In this document: positions 1 to 8,800 of the stretch, piece by piece | How positions within the stretch are numbered: the first letter of the stretch is position 1 | How the letters are laid out: each line of letters starts with the position of its first letter | Assembly: GCF_018128285.1 (NCBI RefSeq) | Contig: NZ_CP072380.1 | Span: 682,001 to 746,000, forward strand | DNA from: Atopobium sp. oral taxon 416 | Lineage (GTDB): Bacteria; Actinomycetota; Coriobacteriia; Coriobacteriales; Atopobiaceae | Direction: 5' to 3' | DNA length: 64,000 nt | Position numbers and translations under genes: made by a program | Notes under the pieces: generated by a model | What the model was told of the DNA's origin: nothing | Seen by the model: only the letters and a program-made list of their open reading frames with translations | The model's database searches: none

Positions 1-74
1 ATGATGTCGTAGCCTTTGCGGTCGAGGAACGTTTCGATTGCCTTCGTGGCTTTCTCGTAGACCGTTGCTTCCAT
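1..74 (-). CDS. N-terminal fragment of an unrecognised protein (possibly YraN/UPF0102-like)
   Basis: Only 24 codons are inside the window, reading MEATVYEKATKAIETFLD and then RKGYDII off the left edge. The start is supported by a strong ribosome binding site (AGGAGGT, reverse of 81-87) six bases upstream of the ATG. The spacing of an amphipathic helix followed by a KGYDI turn recalls the start of YraN/UPF0102 proteins, but that rests on a very short match. The gene continues beyond base 1, so its length and domains cannot be judged. Confidence 0.45.
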   Translation of the reverse strand, partial: MEATVYEKATKAIETFLDRKGYDI

Positions 75-254
75 GATGTGACCTCCTAGTCTCCCGGCAC
101 GCCCCTGCGGCGAGCCTTGTGGCTCGCGGGGCGGCGGGGTTCCCGGAGCGCGCAAGGGGGAAAGCGAAACCCGCAAGGGCCCGAGTGTTCGCGTCGCCAT
201 CATGGGAACCGCGACGCGGAAAGTTTTCGCGGCCCTTTCGCGCGCAGGGGTTCC

Positions 255-408
255 CGCCGACGCTGCGGAAGTCCAAGGAGAAGCCCAGGGCGCCGCCGGT
301 GTCGAGCCCGTAGTGGGTGGCCGCCACGAACGCCACCGACTAGGCCTGCACCTCGCGGGTGGCGCGGTCGGGCAGGTCCTCAGGCGGAGTGACCCCGTCG
401 AAGCCGGG
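255..408 (-). pseudogene. Fragment of ArdC-like antirestriction / ImmA-IrrE domain protein
   Basis: On the minus strand the frame reads FDGVTPPEDLPDRATREVQA, an in-frame TAG (340-342), then SVAFVAATHYGLDT. This matches the conserved segment of ArdC/LtrC-like antirestriction proteins, normally written REVQAESVAFVV.HYG.DT; the stop sits exactly where Glu is expected. Such proteins are carried by plasmids and integrative conjugative elements. Both ends are gone: the 5' side abuts the IS3 element at 409 and recognisable homology fades below about 255. It is therefore a dead relic of a conjugative element. The family assignment rests on about 35 residues recognised by eye. Confidence 0.55.
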
Positions 409-1817
409 TGAGCCCTGTCAATATAATGGACAGAGGAATCTCAGATTTTTTATGCGGTCTGCATCACCTTTGGATCGTACGCAAGGCCTCTCTCGAGGCG
501 CTCGAAGAACTCCTGCATAACCTCTGCGGGCACGCGATCTTCTATGGACTTATGCGGGCGGAAGCGGTTGTAGTACGACTCGATTAAACTCGTGTGCCTT
601 GTGCTTGGTCGTGGATGCGTCTAAGAGGCGCTTATGGTAGTACCATTCGTTTTTGAGCGTGGCGAAAAACGATTCGGCGACCGCATTGTCGTGGCAGCTT
701 CCGGTTCTTCCCACGGAGAGCCTCACGTCGGGTACGGCTGAGCAGGCGGCCAGCTTTGAGCTTATGTACTGGCTGCCTGGGCTGCTTAGAATATGGCCCC
801 TCCGGCCACGTATCCGCACGAATATGCCATCTTCAGGGCAAGGACGACAAGCCCTGCCCTCATGTTGTCCTGTATGCTTCAGCCCACCACCATATGTGTG
901 CACAGATCGTGTGCGACGGTAAGATATATAAAGCCTGCCGTGGTCCTGCGATAGGTTGTATCGCCCACGAGCTTGGCTGTCGGAACGGGACACGAAAAGT
1001 CGCGCCGGGTGAGGGCAGGGCGCTCGGGGGTATCAGGTGCGGGCAGTATCGTTCTCTTGGAGGCATTGGATCAGATGCCGCAGATCCCCCAGCTTAGCCA
1101 TGCACCTGCGCACGCGGTAGCGGGTCGTGCCTGTAAATTTTGCGTAACTTTGGATCTCCTGTGAGCTTGGTCCAGACCTTGCAAAAGCTAAAGCACCTGT
1201 CGCTTTCCTCCCATATCTAGAGGATGGCTTCCTTGATAGGACCCCATAGGTCCTCACCGCCTTTGGCCTTGAGCCATCTGTAGAAGTGAGCCCTGCTCAC
1301 CTCCAGTACGCGCGCCATCATCGAGACGCTGTAGGTTGCCCTCTTCTCCAGCATGAGCTAAAACCTGTCCTTCAACAGAGGCTTCCGGCGAAGAAGGCTG
1401 CCTCTTTTTTAGGAACTTATTCTCGCTTCCGAGCTCGTGTATGCGCCTGTTCACTGCGTCGAGCTGCTTGTGATCGTCGGTCCTTTCCTGGGTCACCCTT
1501 TTGGTCTTTGAGTGCTTGATGATCCAGTCGTTTAAGGTCTTGTCGTTGGCCTCAAGCTTCGCGGTGCATTCTCTGATGCTCTTCTTCGGATCGACCTCAC
1601 GTGCCTTCCTGTAGTAGTCGACAGCCTCGAGGCAATACTTCTTCAGTGTAGTGTTTGGGTGTCCCCGGCTTCGTGCGGGACTTTGCCTTCTCTATCTCGC
1701 TTGCGCTTAGCGACATCTCATCTCTTCAATCTGCTGGTGTTGGTGGGTGGGTATCTGGACAGAGCATATCTGTTGCCAGTCCCTGAATCCCACTGTCCAC
1801 CAAAAGATTACAGCTCA
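409..1817 (-). mobile_element. IS3-family element, copy 1 of 3 (IS3-A), defective
   Basis: The ends are imperfect inverted repeats starting TGAGCCCTGTCA (left) and TGAGCTGTAATC (right, reverse complement), followed by the shared motifs TGGACAG and TCAG. The 1409-bp length fits IS3. Near-identical copies lie at 25522-26929 and 37573-40507. No target-site duplication is visible: the left flank is the ArdC-like relic and the right flank is unrelated, so the copy probably sits at a recombination junction. Confidence 0.85.
450..1716 (-). pseudogene. IS3-A transposase OrfA/OrfB, multiply interrupted
   Basis: OrfA starts at 1716 (MSVSASEIEKAK) but shifts frame after about 30 codons; its helix-turn-helix and leucine-zipper part continues in another frame to KFLKK. 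OrfB carries an HTH_21-like segment (SMMERVLEVSRAHFYRWLKA), then pieces of the rve integrase core such as VGRTGSCHDNA, AESFFATLKNEWYYHKR and a C-terminus EVMQEFFERLERGLAYDP. There is a TAG before LMLEKRA and a TGA in place of the Trp expected in VVGWSIQ. The catalytic HSDRGSQY motif reads LSSPGSQY, so the second acidic residue is lost. The same lesions occur in copies 2 and 3. Confidence 0.8.
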
Positions 1818-2007
1818 CAGTGTGGGCCATGCTCGCGGAGGCGGAGAGGCGGGAGGCCGGCCATGCGAGTGCTTAGGGCGCTTCTCAAGGCGATCCGGCT
1901 CATAGCGAAGGCGGCCTTCAGGTTCATGTAGCCGTGGCAGACAGGCAATGCTCTGGCTATTCTGCCAAATAGTGTCAATTGTATTACCCATATGCTATAT
2001 TTTTGAC
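1818..2007 (+). other. Short gap with a possible gene-fragment relic and the abiE promoter
   Basis: Two short overlapping reading frames (a C-terminus ending EAGHASA and a 22-codon ORF rich in Leu, Ala and Arg ending at 1930) look like remnants of small mobile-element genes; I do not recognise either. The last 40 bases are AT-rich and carry a probable promoter: GTGTCA at 1972-1977 and TATATT at 1996-2001, 18 bp apart. Confidence 0.4.
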
Positions 2008-2550
2008 ATGGCGAAGATCGACGACATATACGGAGCGGTAGACGACTACGGACTCGTGACCTCGGCGGAGGCGAGGGAGCTAGGCGTGGGCAACCAGGAG
2101 CTCGTGCAGATGGCGCACCGCGGCAAGCTGGTCCGCGTGGCGCGCGGGGTCTACCGTATGCCGGTCTGGCCCTACCAGGAGCAGGCGCCCTACGCCGTGG
2201 CAGTCAAGGCGGCCGGGGAAGGCGCCTACCTGTTCGGCGAGTCCGTGGTGGCGCTCCTCGGCCTCGCGCCGACCGACCCGCGTCGCATGTGGGTGGCGAC
2301 GCCGGGGCGCGTGCGCCGGCAGATCGGCGGCACGACCCTCGTCGCGCGGGGGGACGCCGACGCCGTCGTCCCCTACGAGGGCATCTCCTGCCAAGACGCG
2401 GCTGCCGCCATAGTCAGCGCCGCGGCGACGATGGGGCCGGCACGTGCGCTCGAGGCCGCGCGCAACGCCGCCCGACAGGGATACATCACCGAGGAGCAGG
2501 AAGACGAGATAGGAAGAGAGTTGGCGGCAGATGCCCAGAAGACCGAATAG
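2008..2550 (+). CDS. abiEi: AbiEi-family antitoxin of a type IV toxin-antitoxin system
   Basis: A 180-aa protein starting MAKIDDIYGAVDDYGLVTSA. The N-terminal winged helix (about residues 1-60, with the pattern VTSAEARELGV, LVQMAHRGKLVRVARGVYR) is typical of AbiEi antitoxins, which repress their own promoter and counteract the AbiEii nucleotidyltransferase. The remaining 120 residues form the usual C-terminal domain. It overlaps the toxin gene by 20 bp, indicating translational coupling. No Shine-Dalgarno sequence precedes the ATG at 2008, and the predicted -10 box lies only 7 bp upstream, so the mRNA may be leaderless. An alternative upstream ATG at 1948 would read through the promoter and is less likely. 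Confidence 0.85.
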   Translation: MAKIDDIYGAVDDYGLVTSAEARELGVGNQELVQMAHRGKLVRVARGVYRMPVWPYQEQAPYAVAVKAAGEGAYLFGESVVALLGLAPTDPRRMWVATPGRVRRQIGGTTLVARGDADAVVPYEGISCQDAAAAIVSAAATMGPARALEAARNAARQGYITEEQEDEIGRELAADAQKTE

Positions 2551-3355
2551 CATGCGTCACCTCGACGGCGCGATACGGAGGATCGCCGGGGGCTCCGCGG
2601 ATGGCTACATTCGCCTGCGCACGTCCATGGCGAACGCGATCGTCGCCCAGATGCTGCCCGACGGTGTCGTGAAGGGCGGGAGCGCCATGAGGATGCGGCT
2701 CGGGGCCGGGAACGCGCGCTACACCACAGACCTCGACACCGCCACTGCGACCGACCCGAAGCTCTACGCGGAGAAGCTCGCGAGGTCGCTCACTGCCGGA
2801 TGGGAGGGCTTCACGGGGCGCGTCGTCGAGCGTGAGCCCGCCGCCCCGAGGGACGTTCCGCCCGAGTACGTGATGCGCCCCTTCGACGTCAAGCTCTCCT
2901 ACCTGGGAAAGCCCTGGTGCACCGTTCCGCTCGAGGTGGGCTTTGACGAGATCGGCGACGCCGACAGCGCCGACTGGGCGGACCAGGCCGACATCGCCGG
3001 CGCTTTCGAGGAGCTCGGCTTCCCCGCTCCGGGGCGCGTGCCGCTCATGACGGTTCCCTACCAGATCGCCCAGAAGCTGCATGGGCTCACCGGGAGCGGG
3101 GACCGCGTGCGCGACCTCATCGACCTGCAGCTCCTGGTCGCGGCAACCGATCCGGACCTCGCGGAGGCGAGGAAGGTCTGCGAACGGCTCTTCGCCTATC
3201 GGAAGCTGCAGGAATGGCCGCCCAGGGCAGTGGCCCGCGAGGGGTGGAGCGCGCTTTACGACAGCCAGGCGGAGGGCCTTCCCGTCATCACCGGCCTTGA
3301 TGATGCGATCGAGTGGGCCAACGGGCTCATCGCGCGAATCGAGGCGGCCGGCTAG
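2531..3355 (+). CDS. abiEii: AbiEii/AbiGii-family nucleotidyltransferase toxin
   Basis: A 274-aa protein of the DUF1814 polymerase-beta nucleotidyltransferase family. The diagnostic motifs are intact: KGGSAMRMR (GGS at residues 49-51), TTDLD (acidic residues D67 and D69), the Lys motif DVKLSYLG (K121) and QKLHGLTGSGDRVRDLIDLQ (residues 181-200). Family members add nucleotides to RNA (shown for tRNA in related MenT-type toxins) and cause growth arrest or abortive infection against phage. The start overlaps the abiEi stop region, as is usual in abiE operons; a second ATG seven codons in (2552) is also possible. GC content and codon use match the GC-rich background, so the pair appears well adapted to this genome. 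It ends 112 bp before an IS5-like element. Confidence 0.9.
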   Translation: MPRRPNSMRHLDGAIRRIAGGSADGYIRLRTSMANAIVAQMLPDGVVKGGSAMRMRLGAGNARYTTDLDTATATDPKLYAEKLARSLTAGWEGFTGRVVEREPAAPRDVPPEYVMRPFDVKLSYLGKPWCTVPLEVGFDEIGDADSADWADQADIAGAFEELGFPAPGRVPLMTVPYQIAQKLHGLTGSGDRVRDLIDLQLLVAATDPDLAEARKVCERLFAYRKLQEWPPRAVAREGWSALYDSQAEGLPVITGLDDAIEWANGLIARIEAAG

Positions 3356-3467
3356 AGCTGCAGCCGGGACGGTGCCCGATGTGGCGCGGCCACAACGGAC
3401 GGGGCAACCTCTCCAAGGGTTAAGGCGCTGCGGAAAAGAGCCACGATGGCGGACTCTGAGCACCCTA

Positions 3468-4810
3468 GGGAAACGATGATTAATTCGCCTCGATGAGGTA
3501 ACTGGGGCTGCACGCTGTATGACATCGGCTCAAAATGTCTCGAACCACGCAGCTCCCATACCCACATAGATGCCTATCTGTCTTCTGGATATGGTATAGC
3601 TACATCCACACATTCCAGCATATCCAAAAGGCAGATATGAGCAGCCAGATGAGCTTTTAGGACCTTAAATCCTAAGGTCTAAGGAAAAAGACCCGGCGAG
3701 AGGCACACCTGGAGCGGATGGATGCAATCGTTGTGTGGGATAGCTGGATTGCACTGGTAGATACCAGCTACCACTGACAGGCTCCTGTCAGGCATGTGCG
3801 CACTGCAAAGACAAAGCTTTAGGATGTATCCTGCTTTAGGTTATGTTTGCTCTCTTAAGACGAGGGAATCTAAAGATGCTATCCTGGATTGCCACTCCTG
3901 GCAGCGCTTCTGTGCACGCAGACCTCATGCAGGCGCAGGTGCCAGATGCGACGACACTTGCGAAGATGCACCATAGCCTTAAAGCGAGAGGAGTTCGGCA
4001 AGGCTATGCTTCACGATCTGAACTTAGAAGCTTGAAAAGGCAGGGATCACGGTGCGGGGTGGCTCCATAGTGGATGCGACCTTCATCTGGGCCTTAAAGC
4101 TCCACGAAGAACAAAGACCACGCACGCGACCCTCAAAGCGCACCAGTCCAAGAAAGGGAGAGCCTGGCGTATCGGATACAAGGCGCATATCGGCGTGGAT
4201 GCCGCAGGCGGCCTTGTGCATAGTGTGGAGACGATCACTTAGAATGTATCTGACATATCCTGTGGCACATGCACTCGTAAGGGAAGATGACAGGTTCTGC
4301 TGCGCAGACTTTAGGCTATATAGGTATAGCGAAGCGCCCTTAAGGACGCATAAAGACCCACACCTCTCATCTATGCGCTAAAGCGTTGCAAGGAAGCCTT
4401 CGACCATAGAAGGTCTTGCCTGTGCGCTTTCAGCCGAAAAAAGCATCGAGTCCAGGAAGGCATCCGACCGCTTAAAGGTAGAAGCACCCTTCCTCATCGT
4501 GAAGCGGCGCTTCTGCCCCTTAAGGAAGCGCTACAGGAGGATAGAGAAGATGCCTGCACACTCAAGTCTTTCTCGCCCTTGCAAACCTTACCCATGTATC
4601 TTTTGTCGGCAGGCTGTACCTCCCGGCTCCCAGCGTCGCTTGATCCGTCTTGGAGCCTTCTTGCGGTGCATGGGACAGGACAAATGTAAGGATAGCGGCT
4701 TCTGCACGTGCTGGATGAGTATCTTTCCCTGCCTTTCCTGCATGCCGGCCTAGAAAAGTCGTGTGGTCGGTCCCCTCTGACACGTTATGGGGCATTAATC
4801 ATCGTTTCCC
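3468..4810 (+). mobile_element. IS5-like element, copy 1, bounded by GGGAAACGATGATTAAT inverted repeats
   Basis: A 1343-bp element with perfect 17-bp terminal repeats GGGAAACGATGATTAAT and a TA dinucleotide on both outer sides, suggesting a 2-bp target duplication. The first 200 bp are non-coding and contain an 18-bp imperfect inverted repeat (3573-3590 with 3617-3634). Related copies or pieces lie at 8801-10148, 29719-30319, 47704-47901 and 49455-49648, plus a 90-bp miniature form at 29627-29716. Confidence 0.8.
3794..4470 (+). pseudogene. IS5-family transposase, frameshifted
   Basis: Separate frames carry recognisable IS5/DDE_Tnp_1 pieces: HADLMQAQVPDATTLAKMHH, then GGSIVDATFI (first catalytic Asp region), then [20 protein letters not shown] (second Asp region). 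The frame changes at least twice between them and a TAG follows the last block. No full-length product is possible. The copy at 8801-10148 has the same broken structure. Confidence 0.75.
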
Positions 4811-4812
4811 TA

Positions 4813-4886
4813 GATGGCGGCATCCCTACCCACCAGTTACTGCAGTGCATCTAAAAGCATTCAATAGAAGGCTGAAAAATGCAACG
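4813..4886. mobile_element. Relic of an IS110/IS1111-type terminus
   Basis: About 74 bp resembling 7029-7103, the right end of the IS110 element below (shared blocks GATGGCGGCATCCCT, CCCACCAG and AAAGCATTC). It is wedged between the IS5-like right end and the IS256 fragment, so it is probably the only survivor of another IS110 copy. Confidence 0.5.
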
Positions 4887-4889
4887 TAT

Positions 4890-5450
4890 TTAATGTAGGA
4901 GAGCTGGGGGGCCTTCCTGCTCGGGCTGCGCGAGCGTGGTCTCTCGGGCGTATGCATGGCGCCGGCGACAAGGCCGCGGGCATGCTCGACGCCATCCAGG
5001 AGGTCTCCCTACACGCGATGTAGCAGTGCTGCACGCTCCACTTCTACCGCAACGTGCTCGACGGCGAACAGCAGGAGGAAGGTAGCAGCCGCCTTGCTCA
5101 GGGCGTCCAAGCTCGAGTCCGCCACCGGGGTGATCGAGTCCGGCGTCGAGGAGACGCTGAGCTGCGCGCTCTTCCCGCCGGAGCACTGGCGGAGGATACG
5201 CACCAACAACGGCATAGAGCGGCTGAGCCGGCAGATAAAGCGCAGGACGCACGCCGCGATGATGCTGGCAGCGGGGAGGTGCAAGTACGTGGCCGAGGGC
5301 GGCTGGGGCCCCAGGCGCTACCTCGACACCGACCTGCTGAACGGATGGGATAACAGGGAGGTGCTCAAGAAGCAGCAGGGCTAGCTTCAACTACCGGGAC
5401 GGGACCCTGGCTGGAGAAAGTGCGAAAGACTATTGACGGAACCCTGCCGA
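4890..5450 (+). pseudogene. IS256-family (mutator) transposase, C-terminal fragment
   Basis: The start reads ESWGAFLLGLRERGLSGV in one frame, then shifts. From 4956 to 5384 the frame contains the IS256 hallmark HWRRIRTNNGIERLSRQI followed by AAGRCKYVAEGGWGPRRYLD. An in-frame TAG at about 5021 and the missing N-terminal half make it inactive. The element's end extends to about 5450 (GACTATTGACGGAACC), and the same terminal sequence recurs, inverted, at 48800-48830 beside a second IS256 relic. Confidence 0.8.
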
Positions 5451-5505
5451 GCACAGCTATGCAAATTGGGCTTGAACTTATTAAATATTTCATTCTTATC
5501 GTTAT

Positions 5506-5549
5506 TGTACGTATTATTGCTGTACATGTACGTATTGTTGCTGTACAAT
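5506..5549 (+). promoter_or_regulatory. Paired 21-bp operator-like repeats overlapping a promoter
   Basis: Two abutting 21-bp units (5506-5526 and 5527-5547) differ at one base; each begins TGTACGTATT and ends TTGCTGTACA. The second overlaps a good -10 box, TACAAT (5544-5549), 17 bp after TGTACA (5521-5526). A strong SD (AAAGGAG, 5564-5570) and ATG (5580) follow, but the reading frame stops after MKLRARP. The IS110 element begins about 50 bp further on. The two-turn spacing suggests cooperative repressor binding. Confidence 0.55.
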
Positions 5550-5631
5550 TTAGCTGTTAAACGAAAGGAGACCAGCTATATGAAGTTAAGGGCTAGACCG
5601 TAGGTTTTCCGAACATTCGATTTGTTGACAT

Positions 5632-7113
5632 GTTGTAGCTTGAGAACCGAATATCGAATGCTTTCGGGCATGGCGAGGCCGCCGCCAGGGATGCGCTTCG
5701 CGCGGATCACCTTATTTTCTCTCGGGGTCGTACGGGGCCTGGTCCCGCATCACCGCGAACACGATATGGCACAGCTTCCTCGCAACGGCGGTGACGGCCA
5801 CGCGCTACGGCTTGCCCTCGGCCCTCTTCTTGTCGTAGAAGGCGCGCAGCCCCGGGTCGTACTGCCTGGCGCGGTTGGCCGCAAGCCATAGCGCGCGCCG
5901 GAGGTACGGCGATCCGTGCTTGGTGATCGGCCCGCCGCCGCTGTCGAGCTTACCCGACTGGCTCACCTGCGAGTTTAGCCCGGCGTAGCTCACCAGTGCA
6001 GACGCGTTGCGAAACCTCGACACGTCGTCTATCTCGGAGACGATCTGAGCGCCCGTGACGTAGGACACCCCGGATATCGTGAGCACCAGCGGCTCTACCT
6101 TGTCGAGCAGGGCCTGCAGCCTCGCCTCGACCTTGGCGCACTCAGAGTCGGCGAACTTGATCTGCCTGACCAGGGACTTTATCTGAAACGAGGCGGCCTG
6201 CTGGCCGAGCCTCACGCCGATCGAGGACTTGGCCGCGGCTTTGATCTCCGCCGCGTATTCGGCTGACTTGCCGGGGCGCCTGGATGCCTTGGCGATGTTG
6301 CGCGCGAGCGAGCAGGCGCACCTGCGTGCCAGCTCGAAGGGCAGCGGCGACTCGCAGAGCACCTCGCGGCTGCCCGCCCCGAACATGTCGAAGAATATAC
6401 CCGCGTATTCCGGGAAATGGGCGTCCATCAAGCATATGCACTGGGTCTTGAGCTCGGCGAGCATGCCTCGCAGCGACCTCAGCGACGCCACCTCGTCGGT
6501 GGCGAGCCTGGTCTCGTCGTACTGGCCTTATGCGCAGTGTCTCGGCTATGAGCCCGGCGTCGATGCGGTCGTTCTTGACCTTGTCGAGCCCCTTGAGCGT
6601 GCGCACCGCCTTGACCTGCATGGGGTTTATCACGGCGACGGAATAGCTCCGCGCGACCAAAAACGAGTAGCAGATCATCCAGTAGTGACCCGTGGTCTCC
6701 ATGCCAACGACTCCGCCAGGCCCTCGAGCCAGGCGACCGCCCTCTCGAGCCCAGCCTCGGTGTTCTTGGACGCCATCGGACGGCAGGCTTTCGCCCCGTG
6801 CTCATCGATCGCCCCTATGAGGTGGTCCGCCTTGGCGATGTCCACACCCGTGTAGATCATCTCAGGCTCCCTTCTGCGATGCGGCGGGGCCTGCCCGAGC
6901 GCCCAGGGCCGCAACCTCCCAGAAGAGATCCGAGGTGACCGATCGCCCCTCATCCAGCTAATCCGCGGCCTTGCCCGAACGGGGCAGGATGCCATTCTCC
7001 TTTGTAAGGTCGCACCCGGCACCTCAGGCGAGATGGCGGCATCCCTGCCCACCAGAGTCTGCATTGCACCTGAAAGCATTCGATATTCGGCTCCCAAATG
7101 CAACAACTACAAG
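5632..7113 (-). mobile_element. IS110-family element of IS1111 type
   Basis: The region is bounded by inverted copies of a sequence containing GCCGAATATCGAATGC (left variant AACCGAATATCGAATGC), at 5632-5668 and 7071-7113. Subterminal inverted repeats of this kind mark the IS1111 subgroup of IS110. The transposase is on the minus strand. The right end lies directly against the ribosome binding site of the tacA-like gene. Confidence 0.7.
5712..6860 (-). pseudogene. IS110-family DEDD transposase, three lesions
   Basis: The N-terminus (from 6860) reads MIYTGVDIAKADHLIGAIDE, the RuvC-like DEDD domain start. A frameshift near 6705 leads to METTGHYWMICYSFLVARS and KNDRIDAGLIAETLRI. A second frameshift near 6525 leads to the serine-containing Transposase_20 domain (LTISGVSYVTGAQIVSEI, FRNASALVSYAGLNSQVSQS). 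A TAG in the sequence EGKP-stop-RVAVTAVARK removes the last 35 codons. All conserved blocks survive, so decay is recent. Confidence 0.85.
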
Positions 7114-7126
7114 ATAGGAGGACATG

Positions 7127-7420
7127 ATGGCAACCAAGGCGCATGAGGTAGATGCCTCTATGGATGATAAATCGGCACGTTTGGACTTTCGCCTATCGGC
7201 AAAAAAGCGTTCGCTCTATGTGAGGGCAGCTGCGCTTAAGGGGCTCAGCCTAACTGGCTGGGCATTGAATAATCTCGATGAATGTGCACAGCGTGACATC
7301 AGGTCTGAAACAGAGACAGTGCTATCTGCGCAGCAGTTCGACGAATTCGCCGCAGCACTCGAGCAGCCAATGCCTGAAGCGATGCTAAAGTTGCTCGCTG
7401 TAAAGCCGGAGTGGGCATGA
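7127..7420 (+). CDS. tacA: DUF1778/TacA-type antitoxin (ribbon-helix-helix)
   Basis: A 97-aa protein from ATG 7127 (an ATG at 7124 is only 2 bp from the AGGAGG at 7116-7121; 7127 gives better spacing). RLDFRLSAKKRSLYVRAAAL, residues 16-35, matches the DUF1778 ribbon-helix-helix DNA-binding start (normally R...R.....K..I..AA...G.S...F); the acidic, hydrophobic C-terminus is the toxin-neutralising tail. Antitoxins of this family repress the operon and block the GNAT toxin. The stop overlaps the next ATG (ATGA), so the two are coupled. The IS1111-type element ends immediately upstream and may have cut off the original promoter; see 5506-5549. Confidence 0.85.
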   Translation: MATKAHEVDASMDDKSARLDFRLSAKKRSLYVRAAALKGLSLTGWALNNLDECAQRDIRSETETVLSAQQFDEFAAALEQPMPEAMLKLLAVKPEWA

Positions 7421-7908
7421 GATTCACAAAACCTCGAAGGCTTGAGGACGGCGAAACACTAGATGACTTCTGCAGCGGAGTCGAAGTTGTCGACGATTGG
7501 GCTAGAAACCGAGCTCCTTACGCTAAAAAGCGCGGGTCTGCAATTGTATATGTCTCCTTCGCTGCTACAGAAGAAAAGTCCGTTGCAGGTTTCTACTCGT
7601 TGACCTCCCATTCGATTACAAGGAGTAGTGTTGACGGCGGCTGGCTGAAACGCAATGCACCTTCATCCATTCCCGTATTTCTTTTAGGAATGCTTGGCGT
7701 TAATCAGCAGTACCAAGGGACCGGGCTGGGATCTATGCTCCTGCGCGATGCGGTAGTTCGTTCCCTTTCGGCTGCTGGTACGGTTGGTGCAAAAGCACTC
7801 GTTGTCGATCCAGCGGATGAGGGTGTACAGGGCTTCTATCTGCACTATGGATTCCTAGAGATACCAGGCATGGATACGATGTATATTCCGCTTAAACTTC
7901 CTGAGTAG
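7417..7908 (+). CDS. tacT: GNAT-family toxin of TacT type
   Basis: A 163-aa GCN5-related N-acetyltransferase. The acetyl-CoA pyrophosphate-binding motif is LGMLGVNQQYQGTGLGSMLL (Q-x-x-G-x-G/L), followed by the VDPADEGVQGFYLHYGF segment with the conserved tyrosine used as general acid in TacT toxins. TacT proteins acetylate the amino group of charged tRNAs and stop translation. I chose ATG 7417, which overlaps the antitoxin stop, over the GTG at 7411. The gene is intact and less GC-rich than the pilus genes. No other toxin-antitoxin genes adjoin it. Confidence 0.88.
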   Translation: MRFTKPRRLEDGETLDDFCSGVEVVDDWARNRAPYAKKRGSAIVYVSFAATEEKSVAGFYSLTSHSITRSSVDGGWLKRNAPSSIPVFLLGMLGVNQQYQGTGLGSMLLRDAVVRSLSAAGTVGAKALVVDPADEGVQGFYLHYGFLEIPGMDTMYIPLKLPE

Positions 7909-8009
7909 CGATGAATGTGGTAACCGTTCTGGTCAGCTAGATATATTTGTTCGGTTTCCGAACAGGCCTGCCGAGTATTTACTGCTGAGCAGGCCTGCTA
8001 TTGATTGAC

Positions 8010-8798
8010 ACGGCAGATTGTCAAGCTGAGTGCACCATCTCCCTAAAGACCTCGTTGGCTGTCCTATAGCCTAATACCTTTCTTGGCCTGTCACAGATCA
8101 GATCGAAGACATGTTGCACCTCCTTATGTGAGACCCAGAAAAAATCGCTACACCCTTAGGGGAAGAACTCACAGATGAGGACATCGGTGTTCTTAACTAT
8201 TGGCTTCTGCCACAGGCGCTGTGGCTCGCAGAAGCAAAACTGTACACTTCCCAAGGCTTTTGCGACCTTAGCCCTGCCGGGAGAGCTGCTTGGCGCAACC
8301 AGGTGTCATCGTCTTGAGCGGGGACCTCTCAAGGATGCTGAGCTGGGTAGCGCACACGCCCTTGCTGCCCACGAGCAGCCACAAGGAGTGCTCGGGCAGG
8401 ACCCTACAGGCACGCAGAGGTTGGCCCCACGACAGTGTCGTTTGCCCACTTACCCAGACAGAAGCGCTTAGAAGGCCTCCCTTAGCCTTTCTAAGAGCTT
8501 CTGGGAGACCTAATCTTACCCCTCTTTTTTGTGGGCGCTTCCCCTTCCTGTGCAGATAGCACCTGGCCCGCTCGTTTGGTCGGGTGCAGGGAGAGTCCAG
8601 GGCGCCAAAGTCGCGCACGGAAGATGGCCGCAAAGCTCACGATGCAAGATCCTGCGTTTCCAAGGTGCACCCTGCCCACCACCTGCTCGGGTGACCAATG
8701 CTCATCTACGATGAAGCGGCCCCACCTGCACAGCTTGTCCGGGGTCGGACAGCCTCTTGTGCGCCCTGCAGGCATCGCGATGCGCACTTGTCCTCCTT
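8010..8798 (-). pseudogene. IS30-family transposase relic
   Basis: On the minus strand the C-terminus reads LICDRPRKVLGYRTANEVF and ends MVHSA, the standard IS30 ending. Upstream frames contain EFFPKGVAIFSGSHKEVQHV and FIVDEHWSPEQVVGRVHLG. At least three frameshifts separate these. The terminal sequence GGCAGATTGTCAAGCTGAG matches the right end of the fuller IS30 copy at 49649-50731. Its 5' end is cut by the IS5-like element starting at 8801. Bases 7909-8009 hold nothing I recognise. Confidence 0.75.
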
Positions 8799-8800
8799 TA

